Assembly: GCA_044772875.1 (NCBI GenBank)
Contig: CP173058.1
Coordinates: 1,612,001 to 1,676,000, forward strand
Length of the DNA stretch: 64,000 nucleotides
DNA from: Morganella morganii_D
Lineage (GTDB): Bacteria > Pseudomonadota > Gammaproteobacteria > Enterobacterales > Enterobacteriaceae
Reading direction: 5' to 3'
Numbering within the stretch: position 1 is the stretch's first letter; every line of letters begins with the position of its first letter. Positions 24,211 through 33,292 of the stretch are shown here, piece after piece. The position numbers and the translations under genes are program-made. The notes below the pieces were generated by a model, which was given only the letters and a program-made list of their open reading frames with translations, did not search any database and was not told the DNA's origin.

Positions 24211-24312
24211 TCGGTACCTGAGTAAATTACTAAGGTATTGACAAACGACATTGCTCACATTGCTTCCAGTATTTCGAAGTTTCTCAGCCAGCCATCGCGC
24301 TGGCTTTTTTTT
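24209..24312 (+). ncRNA. ryhB: RyhB iron-sparing small RNA
   Basis: The core CGACATTGCTCACATTGCTT (from 24246) followed by CCAGTATT is identical to the pairing region of E. coli RyhB. It is followed by the terminator AGCCAGC/GCTGGCT and eight T residues ending at 24312. The predicted start about 7 bases after the -10 gives an RNA of about 104 nt, slightly longer at the 5' end than E. coli RyhB. It is an Hfq-dependent sRNA that represses mRNAs of iron-using proteins under iron limitation. The 5' end is approximate. Confidence 0.92.
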
Positions 24313-24317
24313 ATCCG

Positions 24318-24707
24318 TCAGCGGGCATAAAACTCCACCGGCAGATTATCCGGGTCAAAACAGAAGAAAAATGATTTGCCGGTAAATTCATCAGTACGGA
24401 TGCTGTCACAACGGACGCCGCATTGTTTCAGGTGAGTTTTCCATGCGGTCAGATCCTGTACTGAAAATGCCAGATAGCGCAAACCACAGGCTTCCGGTTG
24501 TGTTACCCGCGCCGGACTTGCCGGGAAGGTAAAAAGCTCCGGAAGATACTCCCCGTTCAGCGCCAGATCGACTTTGTGAGAATCCCGTTCAGCGCGGTAG
24601 TGTTCACTAATCACTGTAAATCCCGGCACATCACAATAAAACGCCTGGCTGGCCGCAAGATCAGAGGCAATCACGGCAATATGATCCACTTTTTCAATCT
24701 TCAGCAT
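24318..24707 (-). CDS. gloA2: Glyoxalase-like VOC-family protein
   Basis: 129 residues, close to E. coli YaeR/GloA2 in length and sequence pattern (start VDHIAVIASDLAASQAFYCD, middle EACGLRYLAFSV, end DNLPVEFY). The vicinal-oxygen-chelate fold has metal ligands expected from His in DHIAVI, Glu in PELFTF, and Glu in PVEFY. The position of the second-half His is taken by Tyr in GLRYLAF (E. coli GLRHLAF), which may alter metal binding. The substrate is not established. It converges on the ryhB terminator. Confidence 0.85.
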   Translation of the reverse strand: MLKIEKVDHIAVIASDLAASQAFYCDVPGFTVISEHYRAERDSHKVDLALNGEYLPELFTFPASPARVTQPEACGLRYLAFSVQDLTAWKTHLKQCGVRCDSIRTDEFTGKSFFFCFDPDNLPVEFYAR

Positions 24708-24759
24708 ACATTTCCTGTATGACGCCCCGTTGCCGGGGCGTTTGGTTTACGGCTTTGTT

Positions 24760-27039
24760 TTACAGTGGCTGAGTCTGTGCTTCCACCGCCGCCAGCGCCA
24801 CCATGTTGACGATACGCCGCACGGAGGAAATAGAAGTCAGAATATGCACCGGTTTGTTAATCCCCATCAGTACAGGGCCGACTGTTACCCCTTCAGAGGT
24901 AGTCACGCGCAGCAGGTTATAACTGATGCGGGCTGCTTCCCCGTTCGGCATAATCAGCAGATTTGCCGCACCTTTCAGCGGGCTGTCCGGCATCAGGTCA
25001 CGGCGGATAGCTTCCACCAGTGCCGCATCGCCGTGCATTTCCCCGTCGATCTCCAGTGAGGGTTCCCGCTCACGGATCAATGCCAGTGTGTCACGCATTT
25101 TCTCTGCGGACGGTGACGGACAGGAGCCAAAGCTGGAGCGGGACAACAGTGCCACTTTCGGCTCAATACCAAACCGGCGCACCGCTGCCGCAGCCATCAG
25201 CGTAATTTCGGCCAGCTGTTCTGCTGTCGGATCATCATGCACATAGGTATCGGCGATAAAAGTGTTACCGGTCGGCAGACTGAGCGCATTCATCGCCCCT
25301 GCCGTATGTACGCCTTCGTGGAAACCAAACACATTTTCCACAATCCGGTAATGTTCATGATAATCACCGACAATTCCGCAGATCATGCCGTCCGCCTCGC
25401 CACGGTGCACCATAATGGCACCGATGCTGGTCGGATTGGTGATAATCGCACGGCGTGCCTGTTCCTGTGTCACGCCCTTGCGTTTCATCAGCTGATAATA
25501 TTCCTGCCAGTATTCGGCGAAACGCGGGTCACTTTCATTATTCACGATTTCAAAATCCTGATCCGGCACAATTTGCAGTCCCAGTTTTTTGATTCGCATT
25601 TCAATCACATCAGGACGGCCGATCAGGATCGGATACGCCAGCCCCATGCTGACCAGTTCCTGCGTTGCATGCAGCATACGCGGTTCTTCCCCTTCGGCCA
25701 GCACGATACGTTTACGGTCTTTGCGTGCCATGGAGAAAACCGGCTTCATAAACAGTGTGGTTTTGTAGACAAACTCATTGAGGTGTTCCAGATAGACGCT
25801 GAAGTCCTCTATCGGTCGTGTCGCCACCCCGGTTTCCATTGCCGCTTTTGCCACTGCCGGGGCGATTTTCAGGATAAGACGCGGATCAAACGGTTTCGGG
25901 ATAACATATTCGCGGCCGAAAGATAATTCCTGACCGCCGTAAGCGAAGGCAACCTGTTCACTCTGCTCTGCCAGTGCCAGATCAGCAATCGCTTTTACAC
26001 AAGCCAGTTTCATCTCTTCATTAATTGCCGTTGCGCCGGCATCCAGCGCTCCGCGGAAAATGAACGGGAAGCAGAGCACATTATTTACCTGATTCGGGTA
26101 ATCAGAACGCCCGGTACAGATGATGGCATCCGGCCGGACAGCCAGTGCCGCCGGCGGCAGAATTTCAGGTTCCGGGTTAGCCAGTGCCAGAATCAGCGGG
26201 TCACGCGCCATGCCTTTGACCATCTCCGGTGTCAGTACACCCGGCCCGGAACAGCCGAGGAAAATATCCGCGCCCGGCATCGCATCCGCCAGGGTGCGCA
26301 TACCGTTATCGTCAATGGCATAAGCTGCTTTGGTTTCCGCCATATTGGCCTCGCGGCCTTTATAGATAACCCCTTTGGAGTCACAAACAATGATATTGTC
26401 ACGTTTCAGCCCCATCAGCACCATCAGGTTCATACAGGCCACAGAAGCCGCACCCGCACCGGATACCACCAGACGGACATCACCAATCGCCTTATTAACG
26501 ATACGCAATCCGTTAAGCACTGCGGCAGTACTGATAATCGCGGTACCGTGCTGGTCATCATGGAAAACCGGGATTTTCATGCGTTCACGCAGTTTCTTTT
26601 CAATATAGAAACATTCCGGTGCTTTGATATCTTCCAGATTGATGCCGCCGAATGTCGGCTCCAGGGATGCGATGATATCCACCAGTTTGTCCGGGTCGGA
26701 TTCATTGACTTCAATATCAAAGACATCCACGCCGGAGAACTTTTTAAATAAGACACCTTTTCCTTCCATTACCGGCTTACCGGCCAGTGCCCCGATATTA
26801 CCGAGGCCGAGCACCGCACTGCCGTTGGAGATTACCGCAACCAGGTTACCTTTGGCGGTATATTTGTAGGCCGCCAGCGGATCATCTGCAATTTCAAGGC
26901 AGGGAGCCGCAACTCCCGGCGAATAGGCCAGTGCCAGATCACGCTGGGTGGTCAGCGGTTTGGTCGGCGTGACGGTAATTTTACCGGGAGACGGAAACTG
27001 ATGAAACTCGAGGGCACTTTGTTTTAATTGTTCGTCCAT
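24760..27039 (-). CDS. maeB: NADP-dependent malic enzyme with phosphotransacetylase-like domain
   Basis: 759 residues from the ATG preceded by AAAGGAT, matching E. coli MaeB exactly in length; an ATG 7 codons upstream is less likely. The N-terminal malic enzyme domain (about 1-420) has the catalytic Tyr in LAYSPGVAAPC, metal-binding DDQHGTA and the nucleotide loop SGAGAAS. The C-terminal domain (about 430-759) is phosphotransacetylase-like and regulatory. It decarboxylates malate to pyruvate with NADPH production. Cytoplasmic, apparently monocistronic. Confidence 0.95.
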   Translation of the reverse strand: MDEQLKQSALEFHQFPSPGKITVTPTKPLTTQRDLALAYSPGVAAPCLEIADDPLAAYKYTAKGNLVAVISNGSAVLGLGNIGALAGKPVMEGKGVLFKKFSGVDVFDIEVNESDPDKLVDIIASLEPTFGGINLEDIKAPECFYIEKKLRERMKIPVFHDDQHGTAIISTAAVLNGLRIVNKAIGDVRLVVSGAGAASVACMNLMVLMGLKRDNIIVCDSKGVIYKGREANMAETKAAYAIDDNGMRTLADAMPGADIFLGCSGPGVLTPEMVKGMARDPLILALANPEPEILPPAALAVRPDAIICTGRSDYPNQVNNVLCFPFIFRGALDAGATAINEEMKLACVKAIADLALAEQSEQVAFAYGGQELSFGREYVIPKPFDPRLILKIAPAVAKAAMETGVATRPIEDFSVYLEHLNEFVYKTTLFMKPVFSMARKDRKRIVLAEGEEPRMLHATQELVSMGLAYPILIGRPDVIEMRIKKLGLQIVPDQDFEIVNNESDPRFAEYWQEYYQLMKRKGVTQEQARRAIITNPTSIGAIMVHRGEADGMICGIVGDYHEHYRIVENVFGFHEGVHTAGAMNALSLPTGNTFIADTYVHDDPTAEQLAEITLMAAAAVRRFGIEPKVALLSRSSFGSCPSPSAEKMRDTLALIREREPSLEIDGEMHGDAALVEAIRRDLMPDSPLKGAANLLIMPNGEAARISYNLLRVTTSEGVTVGPVLMGINKPVHILTSISSVRRIVNMVALAAVEAQTQPL

Positions 27040-27492
27040 TTCAGGATCCTTTACAGGCATTAATAACAGGGTCAGGGCGGGTCAGCGGCGTAAAATCTGC
27101 CGCCGGCCACGTTATTCAGCGCTACATAAACAGTATACTGATAAATGGCGGAATAGTGAAAAAAGTGTAATATTCATGTAGTTAATGTGCTGAACCTGTT
27201 GAAAAAAACAACATATTCCTTATTGGTTACCTGATAATAGTGACCTTCCCCGGTTATACCGCCAACTATATTTTCCTGTCTTAAACCATGAATTACATCC
27301 CTATAATATTCTTCATGTTATTAGGGATATTATTATTTTTAATTACTTTGTTATTTGCACATATAACACTTTTGAGTAAAAATTAATTGTCTTGGCGATC
27401 AAGATATATTTTGTATTTTAATAATTAATATATCAATTAAATTGTTTTAATTAAAATCATCTCATATCATACACCCGGCAAGGGAGAACTCT
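27040..27492. other. Intergenic region between maeB and the NarP-like gene
   Basis: Divergent promoter region of about 450 bases, increasingly AT-rich toward 27493. It must contain the maeB promoter and that of the regulator. No ORF of coding character, terminator or RNA gene was recognised. An AAGGGAGAA ribosome site precedes the regulator's ATG. Confidence 0.5.
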
Positions 27493-28122
27493 ATGCCTCA
27501 TCACACAATTATGGTTATTGATGACCATCCGTTGTTACGTTATGGCTTTAAAATGCTTTTACAGCCGGATTATGCATTAACCATTATGCCGGAATTCACT
27601 GACAACAATGGCTTGTTCAGTCATATTCATCAACATACCCCCAGAATGATTATATTGGATATTAATATCCGTGCTTTTTCCGGTATTGATTTCATCAAAA
27701 AATTACGCCACAAGAAAATCTCCAGCTACATTCTGGTATTTTCACAATCCCGGGAACGGAATGATATATACGCAGCTATTGATGCCGGAGCTGATGGTTA
27801 TTTATTAAAGAATTGCGATGTTGATTATTTATTAAGTCAGATTAAAAATGCTTTTAAAGGAAAAAAAATTTTCAGTGAAGCCATTTATAAAATTTTGCAG
27901 GAACGTGAGCACTATCACGATCCGGTCAGTTACCTGACACAACGGGAAGCAGATGTTCTCAAAGAACTGGCCTGCGGGATGAAAAATAAGGAAATTGCAC
28001 GGGCACTATTTATTTCGGAAGAGACAGTGAAAGTTCACATCCGCAATATCCTGAAGAAGCTGAATGTGTCCACACGGCTCGCAGCCAGCCTGCTCTATCT
28101 GAAATACCGGCTGCCCCGCTGA
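27493..28122 (+). CDS. NarL/NarP-family response regulator (orphan)
   Basis: 209 residues. The receiver domain (about 5-120) has the acidic pair IDDHP, phospho-acceptor Asp56 in MIILDINIR and Lys in GYLLKNCD. The LuxR-type HTH (about 145-205) reads LTQREADVLKELACGMKNKE and continues as SEETVKVHIRNILKKLNV. The closest pattern I know is NarP, a nitrate/nitrite-responsive regulator, but the divergence is large and no sensor kinase lies nearby. Whether this is the NarP orthologue or a paralogue cannot be decided here. Its reading is more AT-rich than its neighbours. Confidence 0.8.
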   Translation: MPHHTIMVIDDHPLLRYGFKMLLQPDYALTIMPEFTDNNGLFSHIHQHTPRMIILDINIRAFSGIDFIKKLRHKKISSYILVFSQSRERNDIYAAIDAGADGYLLKNCDVDYLLSQIKNAFKGKKIFSEAIYKILQEREHYHDPVSYLTQREADVLKELACGMKNKEIARALFISEETVKVHIRNILKKLNVSTRLAASLLYLKYRLPR

Positions 28123-28151
28123 GAGCAATCCCCGGGATTGCTGTCCGGGGG

Positions 28152-28709
28152 TTATTCGCTTTCTTCGTCGATACTCGCCGGTGTCGGGTAATTAAGCAGC
28201 TCCAGTGTGCCGTCCGGGTTTTCGCGGACATCCACCTGGATCACCTCTTTATTCATGCCGCGGAGAATGGTATCCACTTCACTGTAGGCGTAGCGGATAT
28301 TTTTATCACGCGCCCAGTCCGGCATGCCGGTCACGCCATAGTAAAAATACACGGTACTGATTCCGTTACCCTGCGGTTCTATCGCCTTGATTTTACTGAT
28401 ACGCAGTGCGCCGTAACAAAAATCCTCATGTGGCTGCCAGGCTTCCTGCCCTTTCTCCGTCAACTGATATTCCACACCTGACGGTTCGATGCTCGCACTG
28501 ATAAAACCGACAGAAGCCAGCGCATTCAGCCGTGAAATCATCCATGGCTCTGACTGACTTGAGCTGAACTGCGGCCATTTGTGTTCATCGAGGCACAGTT
28601 CGCTGTTTTCCGTAAATTTGAGCTGAAGTTCATTCAGATACACGTCCGTTTGTCCCGCAAGGGTAAAGCTGGCAAATAACAGCGTGCTTCCGGCTAAGTA
28701 CTCTTTCAT
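28152..28709 (-). CDS. Hypothetical exported protein
   Basis: 185 residues with a likely signal peptide (MKEYLAGSTLLFASFTLAGQ). The rest is a soluble mixed domain containing ISRLNALASVGFISAS, EYQLTEKGQEAW and TVYFYYGVTGMPDWARD. The middle resembles a winged-helix-like layout but I do not recognise the family. It stands alone between the regulator and yffB; a GC-rich hairpin (CCCCGG/CCGGGG, near 28132-28150) may terminate both it and the regulator. Confidence 0.7.
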   Translation of the reverse strand: MKEYLAGSTLLFASFTLAGQTDVYLNELQLKFTENSELCLDEHKWPQFSSSQSEPWMISRLNALASVGFISASIEPSGVEYQLTEKGQEAWQPHEDFCYGALRISKIKAIEPQGNGISTVYFYYGVTGMPDWARDKNIRYAYSEVDTILRGMNKEVIQVDVRENPDGTLELLNYPTPASIDEESE

Positions 28710-28871
28710 CGATCCTGTCTCAACATCTTCCGGATGTTTTTGTCATAGTTATGGCGTAATGCTACCCCACTTTTTTGCATTTATCGAATACTCTCTGCAC
28801 GTAAGATTCTGGATAACTACATCAAATTCCCGCATTATGCTATTTTTCGTGTTCACGACAAAGGATAAAAG

Positions 28872-29249
28872 ATGAAAAATACAACCTCCGTCTGCCGGAT
28901 TTTCGGGATCAAAAACTGCGACACGATGAAAAAAGCCCGTGCATGGCTGGATGCCCATCAGATAACTTATGAGTTTCACGATTACCGGCAGGATGGCGCG
29001 GATACCGGGCTGCTGAGTGAGTTTGCCCGCCATATTGACTGGACACAATTGCTCAATAAACGCGGCACTACCTGGCGTCAGCTGGATAAAGCAGAGCAGG
29101 ATGCGGTGACGGACGAACAATCCGCAATCCGGCTGATGTCAGAGAAACCGGCGCTGATCAAACGCCCGGTGCTGGTCTCCCCGGACGGCCGTTATCACCT
29201 TGGTTTTAAAGCTGATGATTATCAGCAGTTCTTCAGCCTTCCTGCCTGA
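28872..29249 (+). CDS. yffB: ArsC/Spx-family thioredoxin-fold protein
   Basis: 125 residues. Thioredoxin-fold ArsC family with the single active cysteine in GIKNCDTMKKARAWL and the conserved RPVLVSPDGRYHLGF near the end. E. coli YffB is a GSH-dependent thiol reductase candidate; the true substrate is unknown. It lies 15 bases upstream of dapE, the conserved yffB-dapE pair. Confidence 0.92.
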   Translation: MKNTTSVCRIFGIKNCDTMKKARAWLDAHQITYEFHDYRQDGADTGLLSEFARHIDWTQLLNKRGTTWRQLDKAEQDAVTDEQSAIRLMSEKPALIKRPVLVSPDGRYHLGFKADDYQQFFSLPA

Positions 29250-29264
29250 GACAAAGGAAACATC

Positions 29265-30395
29265 ATGCATTGTCCTGTAACAGAACTGGCAAAACAGCTT
29301 ATCAGCCGGGAATCGGTCAGCCCTGACGATAACGGTTGCCAGGCACTGATGACCGAACGTCTGCTCGCCGCCGGTTTTACCGTCGAACCGATGCCCTCCG
29401 GTGACACACAAAATTTCTGGGCATACCGCGGCGGCAGCGGCCCAACCCTGGTATTTGCCGGTCATACTGATGTGGTGCCGCCGGGTGACCGCAGCCACTG
29501 GCGCACTCCGCCATTTGAACCGGCGCTGATTGACGGCATGCTGTACGGGCGCGGAGCCGCTGATATGAAAGGTTCGCTGGCGGCCATGATCGTTGCCGCC
29601 GAACGCTTTACCGCACGTTATCCGGACTACCCGGGACGCCTTGCGTTTCTTATTACCTCCGATGAAGAAGCCTCTGCGGTTAACGGCACGGTGAAAGTGG
29701 TGGAAACCCTGATGCAGCGTCATGAAAAGGTGGAATATTGCCTGGTCGGCGAGCCGTCAAGCCAGTCACAATTAGGGGATATGATAAAAAACGGCCGCCG
29801 TGGTTCCGTCACCGCAAACCTGACCATTCACGGTACCCAGGGCCATGTGGCCTATCCGCACCTGGCCGATAACCCGGTTCACCGCGCAGCCCCGTTTATA
29901 CAGGCGCTGGTGGCAGAGCACTGGGACAGCGGCAACCGGTTCTTCCCGCCGACCAGCATGCAGATAGCCAATATCCGCGCCGGTACCGGCAGTAACAATA
30001 TCATCCCGGGTGACCTGTTTATTCAGTTCAATTTCCGCTTCAGCACCGAATCCACAGCTGAATCACTGAAAGCCCGTATTGCGGCTCTGCTGGAGAAACA
30101 CCAGCTGAAGCATACCATTCACTGGTCATTATCAGGACATCCGTTCCTGACGCCGGAAGGTCCGCTGACAGATGCGGTCTGCCGCGCCATCGGCCAGTAC
30201 TGTAACCTGACGCCGGAACTCTCCACCAGCGGCGGAACCTCAGACGGGCGCTTTATTGCACGGATGGGCACACAGGTTGTGGAGCTGGGGCCTGTCAATA
30301 CCACAATCCATAAAGTGAATGAATGCGTCAGTGCCGCTGATTTGCAGCAACTCAGCCGTATCTATCAACGGATTATGGAGCAAATCCTGCTATGA
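29265..30395 (+). CDS. dapE: Succinyl-diaminopimelate desuccinylase
   Basis: 376 residues. M20 metallopeptidase fold with the expected ligands at the family positions: His67 in GHTDVV, Asp100 in GAADMKG, and the Glu134-Glu135 pair in TSDEEASA. His349-type ligand is expected in the C-terminal NTTIHKVNE. It releases LL-diaminopimelate from its succinyl form in lysine and peptidoglycan synthesis. It overlaps the next gene by 4 bases, so a peptidoglycan peptidase is translationally coupled to it. Confidence 0.95.
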   Translation: MHCPVTELAKQLISRESVSPDDNGCQALMTERLLAAGFTVEPMPSGDTQNFWAYRGGSGPTLVFAGHTDVVPPGDRSHWRTPPFEPALIDGMLYGRGAADMKGSLAAMIVAAERFTARYPDYPGRLAFLITSDEEASAVNGTVKVVETLMQRHEKVEYCLVGEPSSQSQLGDMIKNGRRGSVTANLTIHGTQGHVAYPHLADNPVHRAAPFIQALVAEHWDSGNRFFPPTSMQIANIRAGTGSNNIIPGDLFIQFNFRFSTESTAESLKARIAALLEKHQLKHTIHWSLSGHPFLTPEGPLTDAVCRAIGQYCNLTPELSTSGGTSDGRFIARMGTQVVELGPVNTTIHKVNECVSAADLQQLSRIYQRIMEQILL

Positions 30396-31069
30396 TGACC
30401 TTTGAAATGCTGACCGGGCAGACCCGTGATCATGTCATTAATTTTGCCGGTAATCATCATCTGCAATTTAATGCCACCAAAGCGTTTCTCGCCATGCAGA
30501 AAGCGGCGGCAACCGCCGGGTTTAATCTGATGCCCGCCAGCTCCTTCCGGGACTTTTCCCGTCAGCAGATTATCTGGAATGAAAAATTTGCCGGGATCCG
30601 CACCGTCAATGATGCTGAAAGCTGCCCGCTGGATGTCTCCGCACTGTCAGAGGCAGAGCGCTGTCAGGCGATTCTGCACTGGTCGGCCATCCCGGGTGCC
30701 AGCCGTCATCACCGGGGAACAGAAGTGGATTATTACGATCCGTTCCGTCTGCCCGCAGAGACATCTCTTCAGCTCGAGCCTTGGGAATACGAAGAAGGCG
30801 GCTATTTTGCCGCCCTTTCCGCCTGGCTGGCAGACAATATGGCACAGTTTGATTTTTATCTGCCGTTCACACAGCGCCAGACCGGCGGTGTCGCATATGA
30901 ACCGTGGCATATCAGCTACTGGCCGCTCTCTTATGAAGCAGAGCAGCTTTATACTCCGGAAACACTGGAGCGGGTGCTGAAGACACAGGATATTGCCGGT
31001 AAAACATGGTTACTGGCGAATCTTGATGCCATTTATCAGCAGTATGTCAAATTACCGGAAAATCTCTAA
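30392..31069 (+). CDS. D-alanyl-D-alanine carboxypeptidase family protein (M15B/VanY-like)
   Basis: 225 residues. It has the LAS-type zinc motif SRHHRGTEVDYYDP (first His and Asp ligands) and EPWHISYWP (catalytic Glu and third His ligand), the signature of VanY-type peptidases. No signal peptide is visible, so it may act on cytoplasmic muropeptides or leave by another route. It starts inside the dapE stop (ATGA) and its end overlaps the convergent ybaN by 4 bases. Confidence 0.85.
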   Translation: MMTFEMLTGQTRDHVINFAGNHHLQFNATKAFLAMQKAAATAGFNLMPASSFRDFSRQQIIWNEKFAGIRTVNDAESCPLDVSALSEAERCQAILHWSAIPGASRHHRGTEVDYYDPFRLPAETSLQLEPWEYEEGGYFAALSAWLADNMAQFDFYLPFTQRQTGGVAYEPWHISYWPLSYEAEQLYTPETLERVLKTQDIAGKTWLLANLDAIYQQYVKLPENL

Positions 31070-31479
31070 TCCGGTGATTTTTCCTCCGGCGCCGGAGTAT
31101 TCTCCGGCGTCATTTCTTCTGTTTCCGGCAGACGCAGCATAAATATCAGCAACCAGACCAGAATACACAGCAGTAACAGGCGGATATATATCAGTTTCAC
31201 CAGCCAGAGCGACACTGCGAACGTCAGCAGGATCACAATCACCGCCCGCCGTTTTGCTTTGCGCGGCAGCCCCTTGTGTGTCTGCCAGTGGCGGATATAT
31301 CCGCCGAACCAGGAACGATACAGCAGCCAGTGATGGAACCGCGGAGATGAGCGGGAGAAACACCACGCTGCCAGCAACAGGAACGGCGTTGTCGGCAACA
31401 CCGGCAGCACAACACCCAGGGTTGCCAGTATAACGGCAATCCAGCCTGATAACAGCAGCAGTATACGGGTGAGCGGCAT
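31066..31479 (-). CDS. ybaN: Inner membrane protein, DUF454 (YbaN family)
   Basis: 137 residues with the DUF454 signature: TLGVVLPVLPTTPFLLLAAW followed by CFSRSSPRFHHWL and WFGGYIRHW. Two or more membrane segments at the N-terminus and two near 80-115, then a hydrophilic Glu/Pro-rich tail. Function unknown. The start chosen, MPLTRILLLLSGW, is the first of the family pattern. Confidence 0.87.
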   Translation of the reverse strand: MPLTRILLLLSGWIAVILATLGVVLPVLPTTPFLLLAAWCFSRSSPRFHHWLLYRSWFGGYIRHWQTHKGLPRKAKRRAVIVILLTFAVSLWLVKLIYIRLLLLCILVWLLIFMLRLPETEEMTPENTPAPEEKSPD

Positions 31480-31663
31480 CAGTTCCTGACCTTCCGGTAA
31501 TGAGAATGCAACTCAATGTTATCGTTGTGTAACACCTTATTCAACCGGCTTGTGACCACAAATGATAATCCGGTAACAAAACGGCTCTCTGTTCCGCACC
31601 GGGAGCCGCTCAGACTGCTGACAGTATCATTGCCGGCAGACAATCAAATGATTGATACGGGTC

Positions 31664-33292
31664 TCATAACAGCGGCGGCACCGACGGGCGGATCGGCACT
31701 GCAAGCACTGTCGGCCCTTTGCGCTGTAGCGCTGCTTTACAGGCCGCAATTACCTCATTTTCTGTTTCTGCCCTGACCGCGGTGCAGCCATAGCCGGTCG
31801 CGAGGGCGACAATATCCAGTCCCGGAATATCCAGGCCCGGTACCCCCGGTGTTTCCTCCAGCACGGCAAAAGATTTCAGAATGCCGTACTGACCGTTTTC
31901 CGGGATGACAAACAGGATCGGCAACTGATGCTGTGCGGCAGTCCATAATCCCTGTACAGAATACTGCATGGAGCCGTCACCGATAATCGCCACCACCGGC
32001 CGGTTACGCCCGCTGTCCCGCTCACCGAGAGCAATCCCCGCGCTGGCCGGTAATGTCCAGCCGAGAGAACCGCTGGCAAAGGTATAGAATGCGTCCGGTT
32101 TGTCCACCGGCCAGGCCGCATGGAGTTCTCCGAGATTAGAAGGGGATTCTTCGGTCAGAATAGTTTCTTCCGGCATCGCGCTTCTGACTGCCCGGAACAG
32201 TTGCGGGGCACTCAGCATCCCGTCAGACGCCGGTTCAGGTGCGGCGGGATGTGGTGCCATACCGTGCGGCTGTTTACTGACAACCGCCGCCCGCACCGGA
32301 CGCGCAGTCACCAGCGCAGTCAGTTGCTCAACTGCCAGCACCGCATCACACAACAGACTGTCCCCGACCGGTGCCCGCGCGGCTTCTTCCGGGTCATCCG
32401 TGATATGCAGAAGCCGCAGTCCCGGCGGAATATATTCCCCGGCGACATACGGGTAATACCGGAATACCGGCGCACCAATAATGACCGCCACATCATGACC
32501 GGCAAGTTTATCCGAGAGTGGTTTCATCGCAAACGGCAATCCGCCGGCATACAGCGGATGTGATTCCGGGAATGGCGGACGTTCCGAAGCCGGTGCTGAA
32601 TACACCGGGATATTCAGTTTTTCTGCCAGCCGGATCCCGGCATCCCAGCCCTCTCCCCGGGCAAGGGATGAGCCGTAAATCAGTGCCGGGCTTTTCGCCT
32701 CTGACACGCGTTGTGCGAACTCCCGCATCCGCACCGGGTCAGCACTGATACGGTGAGACACGGTGCGGACAACCGCAGCATCCGATGCTGCCGGTTTGTC
32801 CCAGTCATCCAGCGGTACAGACAAAAATACCGGACCTGCCGGGGGTTGCAGCGCCATGGCATACGCCCGCATAAACGCTGCCGGGACATCTTCTGCCCTC
32901 ACCGGCTGATAGCTCCATTTCACCCACGGCTCCGGCAGGGTTTCCGGCTTAATATTGGTCAGCCACGGCTCCATCAGCAGCATTTCCCGTGTCTGGTTAC
33001 CGGCGGTAATGATCAGTGGCGTGCGGTTCATATACGCAGTGAGGATATTACTCATTGCGTTACTCAGTCCGGCGGAAGTATGCACATTCACCAGAGCAAC
33101 ATTGCGGGTAGATTGTGCATAACCATCAGCGGCAGCTACCGCAGAAGATTCATGCAGCGTCTGGATATAACGGAAATCCGCCGGAAAGTTTTTCAGGAAG
33201 GTTTCTTCTGTCGAGCCGGGATTACCAAAAACAGTGGTGATATTCAGTTGCCGGAGTAATTCAAATGTAACCTGACGAATTGTTTTTTCCAT
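31664..33292 (-). CDS. mdlC: Benzoylformate decarboxylase-like ThDP enzyme
   Basis: 542 residues. Thiamine-diphosphate enzyme: the ThDP-binding GDGSMQYSVQGLWTAAQ motif in the C-terminal domain and the catalytic Glu48 in TLHESSAV. Ser27 (GNPGSTE) and His71 (VNVHTSAG) match Ser26 and His70 of Pseudomonas benzoylformate decarboxylase. The position of its His281 (FRYHQY) holds Tyr here (FRYYPY), so catalysis or specificity may differ. It converts 2-oxo acids such as benzoylformate to aldehydes. No mandelate-pathway partner lies nearby. Isolated gene in an accessory stretch. Confidence 0.8.
   Translation of the reverse strand: MEKTIRQVTFELLRQLNITTVFGNPGSTEETFLKNFPADFRYIQTLHESSAVAAADGYAQSTRNVALVNVHTSAGLSNAMSNILTAYMNRTPLIITAGNQTREMLLMEPWLTNIKPETLPEPWVKWSYQPVRAEDVPAAFMRAYAMALQPPAGPVFLSVPLDDWDKPAASDAAVVRTVSHRISADPVRMREFAQRVSEAKSPALIYGSSLARGEGWDAGIRLAEKLNIPVYSAPASERPPFPESHPLYAGGLPFAMKPLSDKLAGHDVAVIIGAPVFRYYPYVAGEYIPPGLRLLHITDDPEEAARAPVGDSLLCDAVLAVEQLTALVTARPVRAAVVSKQPHGMAPHPAAPEPASDGMLSAPQLFRAVRSAMPEETILTEESPSNLGELHAAWPVDKPDAFYTFASGSLGWTLPASAGIALGERDSGRNRPVVAIIGDGSMQYSVQGLWTAAQHQLPILFVIPENGQYGILKSFAVLEETPGVPGLDIPGLDIVALATGYGCTAVRAETENEVIAACKAALQRKGPTVLAVPIRPSVPPLL

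Noticed and set aside
24722..24748. ACGCCCCG/CGGGGCGT hairpin between gloA2 and maeB as a maeB terminator.
   Set aside because: On the minus strand no T tract follows the stem; kept out of the feature list as unproven.
28132..28150. Possible riboswitch or RNA element after the NarP-like gene.
   Set aside because: Only a simple GC hairpin is present, best explained as a weak terminator.
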